Below the pieces are notes generated by a model, which worked only from the letters and a program-made list of their open reading frames with translations, was not told the DNA's origin and made no database searches. A DNA stretch of 6,382 bases from assembly GCA_009885185.1 (NCBI GenBank), contig VFLF01000927.1, positions 1 to 6,382 on the forward strand, given 5' to 3'. Positions 1 to 5,641 of this stretch are shown piece by piece. Numbering within the stretch: the stretch's first letter is position 1; each line of letters begins with the position of its first letter. The position numbers were made by a program, and so were the translations under genes. This DNA is from Nitrosomonadales bacterium. GTDB taxonomy: Bacteria > Pseudomonadota > Gammaproteobacteria > Burkholderiales > SG8-41.

Positions 1-288
1 CATGGCAAGCACTTCCGCCTCTTCGTAACCCAGCATCCTGCAAAATTTGCGATTGACGTGCAGGAACCGGCCATCGGGGTCCGAATACGTTATTCCAACC
101 GCAGCCTGCTCGAACGTGGCGCGAAAGCGTTCATCACTGGAACGGGCATTGCGCCCGGCGCGCCGCTCGTTCTCAGCGGATGCCTCGCAACGCGCGGTTT
201 GTGTTTGTCTAAGCATGAATTGACAACCGGCGCGCCGGCAGTCCTGCCTCGCAACGGACGAGCCCGCGGACACAGCGAGGCACCGCAT
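1..288 (-). CDS. PAS-domain sensor protein, N-terminal part (runs off left edge)
   Basis: Reading the minus strand from 288 to 1 gives 96 open codons with no stop before the window edge. From about residue 52 the translation is a typical PAS (S-box) N-terminal half: an SDERFRATFEQAAVGITY segment, then a DPDGRFLHVN segment, then FCRMLGYEEAEVLAM. This matches the usual order of helix, two strands and the N-x-x-F/L-C-x-M-L-G-Y signature. PAS domains sense ligands, redox state or light, and usually sit in front of histidine kinase, GGDEF/EAL or chemotaxis output domains. The output domain here lies outside the window, so the signalling role cannot be stated. No signal peptide or membrane segment is seen before the PAS domain, so this part is probably cytoplasmic. 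I chose ATG 288 because GAGG lies 5 bases upstream of it. ATG 216, which gives 72 residues and starts MLRQTQ, is a real alternative but has no clear ribosome binding site. The domain call is firm; the start is not. Confidence 0.82.
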   Translation of the reverse strand, partial: MRCLAVSAGSSVARQDCRRAGCQFMLRQTQTARCEASAENERRAGRNARSSDERFRATFEQAAVGITYSDPDGRFLHVNRKFCRMLGYEEAEVLAM

Positions 289-320
289 CCCAACCTCGTA
301 CCTCAAGCGAATTTAGCAGC

Positions 321-338
321 GTCCGGAAACGTCCGGAC
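321..338. repeat. Small palindromic repeat, two TCCGGA boxes one helical turn apart
   Basis: The 18 bases GTCCGGAAACGTCCGGAC form an inverted repeat with 6-base arms (GTCCGG and CCGGAC). They also hold two TCCGGA boxes whose starts are exactly 10 bp apart. The site lies 33 to 50 bp upstream of the preferred PAS start, where an operator could sit. Nothing identifies a regulator, and no T-run follows on either strand, so a terminator is unlikely. Confidence 0.35.
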
Positions 339-493
339 CACCTGGAGGGACGCCATTGTTCCAACTCGAATGCCAGTTTTCCAGTTCGCATGAGGAAGCT
401 GTCCTTTACAGTAGATATAACGGCTCAAATTCCTCGTACTAAAGCCTCCCGCCATCTGACGACAACCAAGGGGTTCCGATCATTCCATTCCCA

Positions 494-521
494 TTGACAA
501 TTAAGTACATGTTCTTATTGC
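494..521 (+). promoter_or_regulatory. Candidate sigma-70 promoter for the methyltransferase-like gene
   Basis: A perfect TTGACA (494-499) is followed, after 16 bp, by TATTGC (516-521), which matches the -10 consensus only in its first three bases. It would give a leader of roughly 125 bases before the start at 653. The perfect -35 box is the main support; the -10 box is weak. It also explains why the upstream open frame need not be coding, because that frame's TTG start lies within the -35 box. Confidence 0.35.
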
Positions 522-652
522 ACTTTCCAACACTAGAGCACATACCAACCGAGTTACTTGGATTTGTCGATCGCGAAAAACTCACAAGCACCGGCACACT
601 ACGTGTATCCGCAGGGACGCGAAAACGTGCCCGCTGCTGTAACCTATGGTGT

Positions 653-1105
653 ATGAACACCGTAATTCCACCCCCGATAGTCGTGGCCATCATTGGCCTG
701 CTGATGTGGGGGACGAAAGAAACGCTAAGGGTCGGACAAATCAAATCCGAGCTGCAACTGCCGATAACACTCATTTTGGTCGCCATCGGCCTGCTATTGA
801 TGGTGATCGCGGTGGGGCATTTTGTCGCCGCAAGAACCACCATCAATCCGCTGCGCCCCGCCAACGCCACAACGCTTATCACCACCGGCGTCTTTGCCAT
901 TTCCAGAAACCCGATTTATCTCGGCGATCTGCTGATCCTCGCCGCGCTAGCCGTGTGGTTGGGCAACATGCTCAATATTGCGCTGCCGGCATTGTTTGTC
1001 TGGTACATCAATCGCTTTCAGATCGCGCCGGAAGAACGCGCGCTGCGTGAGAAATTCGGCGCGGCGTATGATGCCTATTGTTCACGCGTCAGGCGCTGGC
1101 TGTAA
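653..1105 (+). CDS. Isoprenylcysteine carboxyl methyltransferase-like membrane protein
   Basis: This is a 150-residue protein of the bacterial ICMT/PEMT-like family (small SAM-dependent methyltransferases embedded in the inner membrane). Hydrophobic segments lie at about residues 5-20, 36-59 and 87-120, the last probably a helical pair. The family signature is clear: TTGVFAISRNPIYLG at 77-91, the region that binds the methyl donor in ICMT enzymes. The C-terminal half ends in a cytoplasmic EERALREKFGAAYDAY stretch (127-142) followed by the basic SRVRRWL end. The substrate of bacterial members is generally unknown, and prenylated-protein methylation should not be assumed. I chose ATG 653 because the protein then starts with the usual MNTVIPPP-type leader and the family's normal length. 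The open frame reaches back to TTG 494, but the extra 53 residues look non-homologous. The ribosome binding site is weak. The last 24 bases overlap the end of the opposing acetyltransferase gene. Confidence 0.82.
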   Translation: MNTVIPPPIVVAIIGLLMWGTKETLRVGQIKSELQLPITLILVAIGLLLMVIAVGHFVAARTTINPLRPANATTLITTGVFAISRNPIYLGDLLILAALAVWLGNMLNIALPALFVWYINRFQIAPEERALREKFGAAYDAYCSRVRRWL

Positions 1106-1564
1106 GCGCGCGGGGTAAATGCCGGGCGTGGAACCCTCGATCACTACCGCGCCGACCGCCTTGGCGTAATAATCCGCCGGCCCCACGCCGCCGATGATCG
1201 AATACGCATAGCCTTGGGCCCGTTGTGCATGCAGCGCGGCCAGCAACAGGGCGCGACCGATGCCGCGGCCACGCTGATCTTCGGCCACACCGGTGGGGCC
1301 AAAGAAATTCGCGCAGGTCGCGTCATAACAGGCAAAGCCCACGACAGCCTGTCCGCGCAATGCGATAAAACATGTCGCCGGCTCGTGCGTGAAGGCCGTT
1401 TCCGTTTCTGCCGCCCACGACGGAAAGTCCGCGCGCACCCACGCCAATAGTGGCAACTTGTCCTCTGCCCGCACGCGCCGTATGAGGCAGCTGTGGCGTG
1501 CGGCCGCGACCAGTGCAGGCTCCAGCGGCGGAAGATCGTAAAGTTTCACCAGCATGTCCGGCAT
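1082..1564 (-). CDS. GNAT-family N-acetyltransferase
   Basis: This is a 160-residue cytoplasmic enzyme expected to move an acetyl group from acetyl-CoA to an amine; the substrate is unknown. The fold can be followed along the sequence: a first strand with LIRRVRAEDKLPLL (27-40), central strands at FIALRGQAVVGFACYD (66-81), and then the acetyl-CoA pyrophosphate loop GVAEDQRGRGIGRALL (92-107) with its Q-R-G-R-G-I-G core. A long helix follows. Near the C-terminus, GPADYYAKAVGAVVIEGS (128-145) leading into PGIY is the usual end of this subgroup. ATG 1564 gives MPDMLVKLYDL; an AGGG lies nine bases upstream. ATG 1555 is an alternative. The frame stays open to 1720, but the extra residues look like spacer sequence and would run into the upstream gene. 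It is the last gene of a probable three-gene unit, 43 bp after the small membrane protein, and its stop lies inside the opposing methyltransferase-like gene. Confidence 0.85.
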   Translation of the reverse strand: MPDMLVKLYDLPPLEPALVAAARHSCLIRRVRAEDKLPLLAWVRADFPSWAAETETAFTHEPATCFIALRGQAVVGFACYDATCANFFGPTGVAEDQRGRGIGRALLLAALHAQRAQGYAYSIIGGVGPADYYAKAVGAVVIEGSTPGIYPARLQPAPDA

Positions 1565-1607
1565 GAATGCAACCCTGTTTTTCAAGTCAACATTTTCCCG
1601 CTTGGGT

Positions 1608-1922
1608 TTATCCGCGCCACCACACAATGCCGTAGCCCGCGGCCGCGCCGATGGCCGCATACACCACCGCCAACATGCGATAACGGCGCATGGCGCGTTG
1701 ATGTTCCTCGGGGGTGACATAGGCGCCGCCGTATTCGTCGGTGTGCCTCATATGCAGGTGGTACGCGACGCGCCAGCCGACCGACGCGGCCAGCGTCACG
1801 CAAGCAGCTACCCATATCCATCCCAGCGACTCCCGCAGCCGCGAGGTAACGACAATCGCGAATAGGATCGTAAGAATGATTGGCCCACCGAGAAAAGGCA
1901 CGCCACCGTGTCCGTTAGGCAT
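1608..1922 (-). CDS. Small membrane protein of unknown function
   Basis: This is a 104-residue protein I do not recognise. It has three likely membrane helices, at about residues 13-28 (PIILTILFAIVVTSRL), 33-54 and 82-102. Between helices two and three lies a polar loop rich in His, Arg, Glu and Tyr (about 55-81), including HLHMRHTDEYGG. Coding is supported by the hydrophobic pattern, by a strong ribosome binding site (GGAG six bases before ATG 1922), and by its fit between two genes on the same strand: 32 bp after the solute-receptor gene and 43 bp before the acetyltransferase gene. It is shorter than TctB, the small membrane subunit of tripartite tricarboxylate transporters (about 150 residues, four helices), and I see no sequence reason to call it one. 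Function is therefore left open. The His-rich loop could face a ligand or metal, but that is only a guess. Confidence 0.75.
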   Translation of the reverse strand: MPNGHGGVPFLGGPIILTILFAIVVTSRLRESLGWIWVAACVTLAASVGWRVAYHLHMRHTDEYGGAYVTPEEHQRAMRRYRMLAVVYAAIGAAAGYGIVWWRG

Positions 1923-1954
1923 GATTGACTCCGATCTTTATCGCTACGCCTCGT

Positions 1955-2923
1955 TCACTGCGGCTGCACACCCGCTTCGCGGATCACCTTGCCCCACTTC
2001 GCCACGTCGCTTTTGATATGCGCGGCAAACTCCGCCGGGGTATTGGCCGACGGCGCAAAACCCATGTCGATCAGGCGCTGGCGCATGTCCGGCGCGTTAA
2101 TGTGTTTGGTCCACACCTCGTGCAGGCGCGTGATGATCGCGGGCGGCGTCCCCGCCGGCGCGACCAGGCCCCAATACGGGTCGGCTTCGACTCCCTTGAT
2201 TCCGGCCTCGATCAGCGTCGGAATCTCCGGCAGGCCGGGGTAGCGTTTGGCGCCGGTGATGGCCAGCGCGCGCGCCTTGCCCGCCTTGACGTGCGGCGCG
2301 ATGGTGGCCGGCGTGTTGAAACTCATCGCCACTTCGCCCGCGAGCAGCGCCGCCACCGACGGCCCGCCGCCTTTGTACGGCACGTGGATCGCGTTGATGC
2401 CGGTGATCGATTTGAACAACTCCTGCGACAGATGAATGGCAGTGCCGCTGCCGGCGGAACTGAAGGTGAGTTGTCCGGGGCGCGCTTTCGCCAGCGCGAT
2501 CAGTTCGTTGGCGTTTTTCACCGGCACCGACGGATGCACCAGCAGAATCAAAGGCGACGATGCGATCAGCGTCACCGCCGCGAAGTCCTTCACCGCGTCG
2601 TACGGCAGCTTGTTGAACAGCCCCGGATTGATGGTAAGCGCGGTATCGATCACACCCAGCGTATAGCCGTCGGGCGCCGCGCGCGCGATGGCCTGTGTGC
2701 CGATGGTGGCATTGCCGCCGGCGCGGTTATCCACCACGAATTGCTGGCCGGTTTCCTCGCTCGCTTTCGCGCCGATCAGGCGCGCGAGTATGTCCGAGCC
2801 GCCGCCGGGCGCGTAGGTGACGATCACGCGCACGGTGCGCGACGGATATCCGCCGGCGGCGGGTTGCGCCCACGCGCTTGCCGCCATCGACAGCAACATC
2901 GTTACGCTTATCCATTGCTTCAT
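1955..2923 (-). CDS. Bug/TctC-family periplasmic solute-binding receptor
   Basis: This is a 322-residue extracytoplasmic receptor of the tripartite tricarboxylate transporter (Bug) family, which binds carboxylates and similar small solutes and hands them to a TctAB-type permease. The signal peptide is clear: MKQWISVTMLLSMAASAWA, with likely cleavage before Gln20. Family landmarks follow in order: YPSRTVRVIVTYAPGGGSD (26-44), the DNRAGGNATIG loop (65-75), APDGYTLG (83-90), SSAGSGTAIHL (155-165), HVPYKGGGPS (180-189) and the C-terminal KWGKVIREAGV (309-319). Length matches the family. ATG 2923 is preferred over ATG 2938 because GAGG lies nine bases before it and it starts the signal peptide cleanly. 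The ligand cannot be read from sequence. No permease gene is in the window. The next genes on this strand are a small membrane protein and an acetyltransferase, so it probably heads their transcript. Confidence 0.93.
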   Translation of the reverse strand: MKQWISVTMLLSMAASAWAQPAAGGYPSRTVRVIVTYAPGGGSDILARLIGAKASEETGQQFVVDNRAGGNATIGTQAIARAAPDGYTLGVIDTALTINPGLFNKLPYDAVKDFAAVTLIASSPLILLVHPSVPVKNANELIALAKARPGQLTFSSAGSGTAIHLSQELFKSITGINAIHVPYKGGGPSVAALLAGEVAMSFNTPATIAPHVKAGKARALAITGAKRYPGLPEIPTLIEAGIKGVEADPYWGLVAPAGTPPAIITRLHEVWTKHINAPDMRQRLIDMGFAPSANTPAEFAAHIKSDVAKWGKVIREAGVQPQ

Positions 2924-2983
2924 GTCACTTTGCCTCATTTCCGTATTGGTTCATCAGGGTATCGTGTAGGTGACTAACCACCA

Positions 2984-3013
2984 CTGTCGTTCCGGCGAAG
3001 GCGGGAATAACAG
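2984..3013. repeat. REP-like intergenic hairpin
   Basis: The bases 2984-2996 pair with 3001-3013 around a GAAG loop. The thirteen-position stem has one G-T wobble (2989/3008) and two mismatches (2988/3009 and 2994/3003). The core GTTCCGGCGAAGGCGGGAAT closely resembles the dispersed intergenic palindrome TTCCCGCGAAGGCGGGAA, familiar from many proteobacterial genomes. It lies between the two receptor genes, as such elements usually do. A T-rich CTTCTTTT follows on the plus strand, but no plus-strand gene ends here, so I read it as a repeat remnant and not as a terminator. Confidence 0.5.
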
Positions 3014-3020
3014 GGCTTCT

Positions 3021-3037
3021 TTTGCATGCTTTGCAAA
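3021..3037. repeat. Short inverted repeat TTTGCA / TGCAAA
   Basis: TTTGCA (3021-3026) and TGCAAA (3032-3037) are perfect inverted arms around the five-base loop TGCTT. It lies just beside the REP-like hairpin and upstream of the receptor gene that starts at 2923. It could be a protein-binding site or simply chance in AT-richer DNA; no known operator matches clearly. Confidence 0.25.
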
Positions 3038-3077
3038 TGGCATGGCATTCGTGTCCACTCCCTAAAGAAATCTTAAA

Positions 3078-3106
3078 ATTATATTTAAAAACAAATACTT
3101 ACACTA
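3078..3106 (-). promoter_or_regulatory. Candidate AT-rich promoter for the 2923 receptor unit
   Basis: The minus strand carries a perfect TATAAT at 3083-3078 within an AT-rich stretch (about 3061-3105) that stands out from the GC-rich surroundings. The -35 position (about 3106-3101, TAGTGT) matches the consensus poorly. If it is used, the transcript would carry a leader of roughly 150 bases containing both inverted repeats. The 193 bp gap between the two receptor genes makes a separate promoter here plausible. Confidence 0.3.
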
Positions 3107-3116
3107 TCTCCATCCT

Positions 3117-4097
3117 CTAATCCGCTTTCGCGCCGGAAGCCTTGATTAACTTGCCCCACTTCACGATTTCCGTTTCGACATACGCGGCCAGTTCGCGTGG
3201 CGCCATCGGCATTGCGTCCGCGCCCAAACCCAGCATGCGCTCTTTCACGTCCGCCAGTTTCAGCGCGGCGTTCACCTCGCTGTTCAGTTTGTTGACGATG
3301 GCCGCGGGCGTGCGCGCGGGAGCGAACAACGCGAACCAGGAGGTTGCCTCGTAGCCGGGCAAGCCGCTTTCCGCGATGGTCGGCAGCTCCGGCGCGGCAG
3401 CTGAACGCCTGGCACTGGTCACCGCCAGTGCCCGCAGTTTGCCGGCGCGCACATGCGGCATCGCCGAGGCCATGTTGCCGAACATGATCGTCACCTGCCC
3501 CGCCAGCAGATCAGTCAGCGCGGGCGCGCTGCCTTTGTACGGCACATGCACCATGCTGGTACCCGTCATCGAATTAAACAGCACCGTGGACAAATGCGTG
3601 GCGCTGCCGCTGCCGGCCGAGCCGTAGTTGATTTTGCCGGGCCGCTCTTTCGCATAGGCGATGAACTCCTTCACCGACTGCGACGGTATCGACGGGTGCA
3701 GCACCAGCACGCTCGGAATCACGCCCACCATCGCCACCGGCGCGAAATCGCGCACCGTGTCGTAAGGCATTTTGGGAAACAAACTGGGATTGGTAACATG
3801 CGTGGTAAAACAAATCAGCAGCGTATGGCCATCGGCATCGGCACGCGCGACGATTTCGCTGCCGATCATGCCGCTCGCCCCTGCCCGGTTGTCGATGATG
3901 ACCTGCTGGCGCAGCGTGTCCGTGAGCTTCATCGCAATGATGCGGCCCAGTATGTCGGTACCGCCGCCGGGTGGTGCGGGCACCACCAGTCTGACGGGGC
4001 GGGAGGGATAATTGGGGTAGCTCTGCGCGTGCGCCGCCATGGCTGCCAATGCCACAACCGCCGGCAACGACGCCTTGAGCGTCTTGAATAAGCCCAT
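3117..4097 (-). CDS. Bug/TctC-family periplasmic solute-binding receptor, second paralogue
   Basis: This is a 326-residue receptor of the same family as its downstream neighbour. The signal peptide has a basic start (MGLFKTLKAS), a hydrophobic core and an A-H-A site, with cleavage likely before Gln25. Landmarks: YPSRPVRLVVPAPPGGGTD (30-48), the DNRAGASGMIG loop (69-79), NYGSAGSGSATHLS (157-170), VHVPYKGSAP (183-192), LPGYEATSWFALFAP (246-260) and VKWGKLIKASGAK (312-324). ATG 4097 has an AGGAGG seven bases upstream, the strongest ribosome binding site in the window, which suggests high translation. The usual A-P-D-G-Y-T block is altered to ADADGHTLL (86-94), and the loop after the first strand is PAPPGGG, against YAPGGG in the neighbour, so the two probably bind different solutes. 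No permease gene adjoins it; it must share one encoded elsewhere if it works in transport. Confidence 0.93.
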   Translation of the reverse strand: MGLFKTLKASLPAVVALAAMAAHAQSYPNYPSRPVRLVVPAPPGGGTDILGRIIAMKLTDTLRQQVIIDNRAGASGMIGSEIVARADADGHTLLICFTTHVTNPSLFPKMPYDTVRDFAPVAMVGVIPSVLVLHPSIPSQSVKEFIAYAKERPGKINYGSAGSGSATHLSTVLFNSMTGTSMVHVPYKGSAPALTDLLAGQVTIMFGNMASAMPHVRAGKLRALAVTSARRSAAAPELPTIAESGLPGYEATSWFALFAPARTPAAIVNKLNSEVNAALKLADVKERMLGLGADAMPMAPRELAAYVETEIVKWGKLIKASGAKAD

Positions 4098-4190
4098 CGT
4101 TTCCCCTCCTCTTCACTTATTCTAACCGCCGCGCCGCGTTACAATGGGATTTTATCGTCTCACTGAACGACTGACAGATTGGAACGCACC
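4098..4190. promoter_or_regulatory. Divergent promoter region between receptor gene and sulfurtransferase unit
   Basis: These 93 bases must drive both directions unless longer transcripts are involved. On the plus strand TACAAT (4140-4145) is a good -10 box about 45 bases before the ATG at 4191; the -35 position (TTATTC, 4117-4122, spacer 17) is poor. On the minus strand TAGAAT (4124-4119) could be a -10 box close to the receptor start. The two candidates lie about 20 bp apart, so the two directions might interfere with each other. Neither has a convincing -35 box, so an activator or another sigma factor is possible. Confidence 0.35.
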
Positions 4191-4460
4191 ATGAGCATGA
4201 TGTTACTGGATCAGGAAACCAAAGACGCGCTTCAGCAGTTGTATGGCGAAACCATCGAAGCGATGGAACTCGCCAAAAAAAGCCCGGATCTCGATGATCT
4301 CGCAGCGACGTTCGCAGTGGCCTTGCTGAAACTCGGCCTTGCCACCGGATTTGTCGAACAAAAATATCCCGGCTTCGCCAAGGACGTGGAGGAGAAACGC
4401 GAGCGCGTGATCGCCGCTTTGACGCAGGCCCAGGCGCAGGAGCAGGCGGCGAAGCACTAA
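4191..4460 (+). CDS. Hypothetical small helical protein, first gene of the cysteine desulfurase unit
   Basis: This is an 89-residue soluble protein I cannot assign to a family. It has no signal peptide, no cysteine and no membrane segment. The sequence looks almost wholly alpha-helical: QETKDALQQLYGETIEAMEL (about 8-27), then DLDDLAATFAVALLKLGLAT (about 33-52), then a charged C-terminal helix EEKRERVIAALTQAQAQEQA (about 67-86) with coiled-coil character. I chose ATG 4191, with GGA seven bases upstream. TTG 4179 and ATGs at 4197 and 4200 are alternatives that change only a few residues. Coding is supported by the 16 bp gap to the desulfurase gene, which suggests translational coupling, and by the regular amphipathic pattern. 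From its position it might be an adaptor or regulator of the desulfurase, but nothing in the sequence proves this. Confidence 0.75.
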   Translation: MSMMLLDQETKDALQQLYGETIEAMELAKKSPDLDDLAATFAVALLKLGLATGFVEQKYPGFAKDVEEKRERVIAALTQAQAQEQAAKH

Positions 4461-4476
4461 CGCGCCATCGGTCGAA

Positions 4477-5628
4477 ATGCGCATGACGGATTCGATCATT
4501 TATCTCGACAACGCCGCCACCACGCCGGTCGACCCGCGCGTGGTGGATGCCATGCTGCCGTATCTGCGGGAGCAATTCGGCAACCCGGCCAGCAGCACGC
4601 ACGCTGTCGGCCAGAGCGCGTCACGCGCGGTGGAACGCGCGCGTGAACAGGTCGCCGCGCTGATCAACGCCAGCCCGGCAGAAATTATCTGGACTTCCGG
4701 CGCCACCGAATCCAACAATCTCGCAATCAAGGGTGCCGCGTTCGCAAATGCCCAACGCGGCAAACACCTGGTGACCGTGGCCACCGAGCACAAAGCCGTG
4801 CTCGACACCATGCACTGGCTTGAAACGCAAGGCTTTGAAGCGACCGTGCTGGCGCCGGATGCGAACGGTTTAATCGCACCGGACGCCTTCGCCAACAGCT
4901 TGCACCCGGACACCACGCTCGCCTCGGTGATGCTGCTGAACAACGAAATCGGCGTGATTCAGGATATCGCCGCGCTGGGCAGGATTTGCCGCGAGCGCGG
5001 CGTGCTGTTTCATGTCGATGCGGCGCAGGCCTCCGGCAAGCTGCCGATCGATCTGGCCGCGCTGCCGGTGGATTTGATGTCGCTCACCGCGCACAAAACC
5101 TACGGACCGAAGGGCATCGGCGCACTGTATGTGAGCGCAACCGCGCGTGGCCGCATCGAGTGCCAGATGCACGGCGGCGGCCACGAGCGCGGCCTGCGCT
5201 CCGGCACGCTCGCCACGCACCAGATCGTTGGCATGGGCGAGTGTTTTCGGCTGGCGCACGAGGAAATGGCAACCGAAGTGCCGCGCATCCGCGCGCAACG
5301 CGACCATCTGTGGGCGGCCCTGCGCGAGATCGACGGCGTGCGTCTGAACGGCAGTCTGCAGCAACGCGTCGCCCACAATCTCAATATCAGCATCGCCGAT
5401 TGCGATCTGGATCTATCCACGATGACCGACATCGCGATGTCGTCAGCCTCGGCCTGCATCGCCGGGCAGGCGTCGCATGTGATCGCGGCGCTGGGAGGGG
5501 ACGCCTCCGCCATTGTCCTGCGCATCACGCTGGGCCGTTTTAACACCGATGCTGAAATAGATTTTGCTGCAGGTTACCTGCGCGATAAAATCAGCGATTG
5601 CCGCGCCGGCACCCGCAAGGCAGCCTGA
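4477..5628 (+). CDS. Cysteine desulfurase, IscS/NifS class, short form
   Basis: This is a 383-residue PLP enzyme that takes sulfur from L-cysteine, leaving alanine, and holds it as a persulfide for transfer. The cytoplasmic class I/II aminotransferase-V fold is clear: YLDNAATTPVDPR (9-21), FGNPASSTH (34-42), TSGATESNNLAIKG (73-86), TEHKAVLD with the PLP-stacking His105, NNEIGVIQDIAALG (155-168), FHVDAAQASGKLPIDL (178-193) with Asp181 and Gln184, and the PLP-binding Lys207 in SLTAHKTYGPKGIGALYV. The HGGGHERGLRSGT block (232-244) is close to E. coli IscS. The catalytic cysteine is Cys327 in SSASACIAG. Two things are odd: the segment after Cys327 is a few residues shorter than in IscS, and the protein stops soon after LGRFNTDAEID, so the IscU-contacting tail of IscS is missing. 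ATG 4477 is used; ATG 4483 is possible. It sits 16 bp after one gene and 13 bp before the next. Confidence 0.93.
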   Translation: MRMTDSIIYLDNAATTPVDPRVVDAMLPYLREQFGNPASSTHAVGQSASRAVERAREQVAALINASPAEIIWTSGATESNNLAIKGAAFANAQRGKHLVTVATEHKAVLDTMHWLETQGFEATVLAPDANGLIAPDAFANSLHPDTTLASVMLLNNEIGVIQDIAALGRICRERGVLFHVDAAQASGKLPIDLAALPVDLMSLTAHKTYGPKGIGALYVSATARGRIECQMHGGGHERGLRSGTLATHQIVGMGECFRLAHEEMATEVPRIRAQRDHLWAALREIDGVRLNGSLQQRVAHNLNISIADCDLDLSTMTDIAMSSASACIAGQASHVIAALGGDASAIVLRITLGRFNTDAEIDFAAGYLRDKISDCRAGTRKAA

Positions 5629-5641
5629 ACAGGACAGCAAT

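Larger units (their letters stand above)
289..652. other. Divergent intergenic region, no gene seen
   Basis: These 364 bases separate the minus-strand PAS gene from the plus-strand methyltransferase-like gene. They are visibly less GC-rich than the genes to the right, especially from about 400 to 560. They hold a short palindromic repeat near the PAS gene (321-338) and a candidate promoter (494-521). An open frame continuing the methyltransferase-like gene upstream begins at TTG 494. Its first 53 residues look unlike that family, so I treat them as non-coding. I found no RNA gene, no convincing terminator and no other protein. Confidence 0.6.

Noticed and set aside
227..238. Perfect 12 bp palindrome CCGGCGCGCCGG
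   Set aside because: It lies inside the PAS reading frame if ATG 288 is the start, and such GC palindromes arise often by chance in DNA of this composition.
494..652. N-terminal extension of the methyltransferase-like protein by 53 residues from TTG 494
   Set aside because: The extension does not look like a membrane or methyltransferase leader, the start codon lies inside a TTGACA box, and the protein from 653 already has the normal family length.
1608..1922. TctB-like small permease subunit beside the receptor
   Set aside because: The protein is too short, has three and not four helices, and there is no TctA gene next to it.
1925..2977. Long plus-strand open frame of 350 codons
   Set aside because: It lies antisense to the receptor gene at 1955-2923, is extremely rich in Arg and His with no fold pattern, and is explained by GC-rich codon bias on the other strand.
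3453..4091. Plus-strand open frame of 212 codons
   Set aside because: It is antisense to the second receptor gene, with the same Arg/His-rich composition and no recognisable domain.
4191..4460. Possible LYR-type desulfurase adaptor, based on the QLYGET segment
   Set aside because: The third position is Gly and not Arg, and LYR proteins are a mostly eukaryotic family; a three-residue resemblance is not evidence.
4117..4602. Minus-strand open frame of 161 codons across the start of the desulfurase unit
   Set aside because: It overlaps two well-supported plus-strand genes and their promoter region, and its product is low-complexity and Arg-rich.
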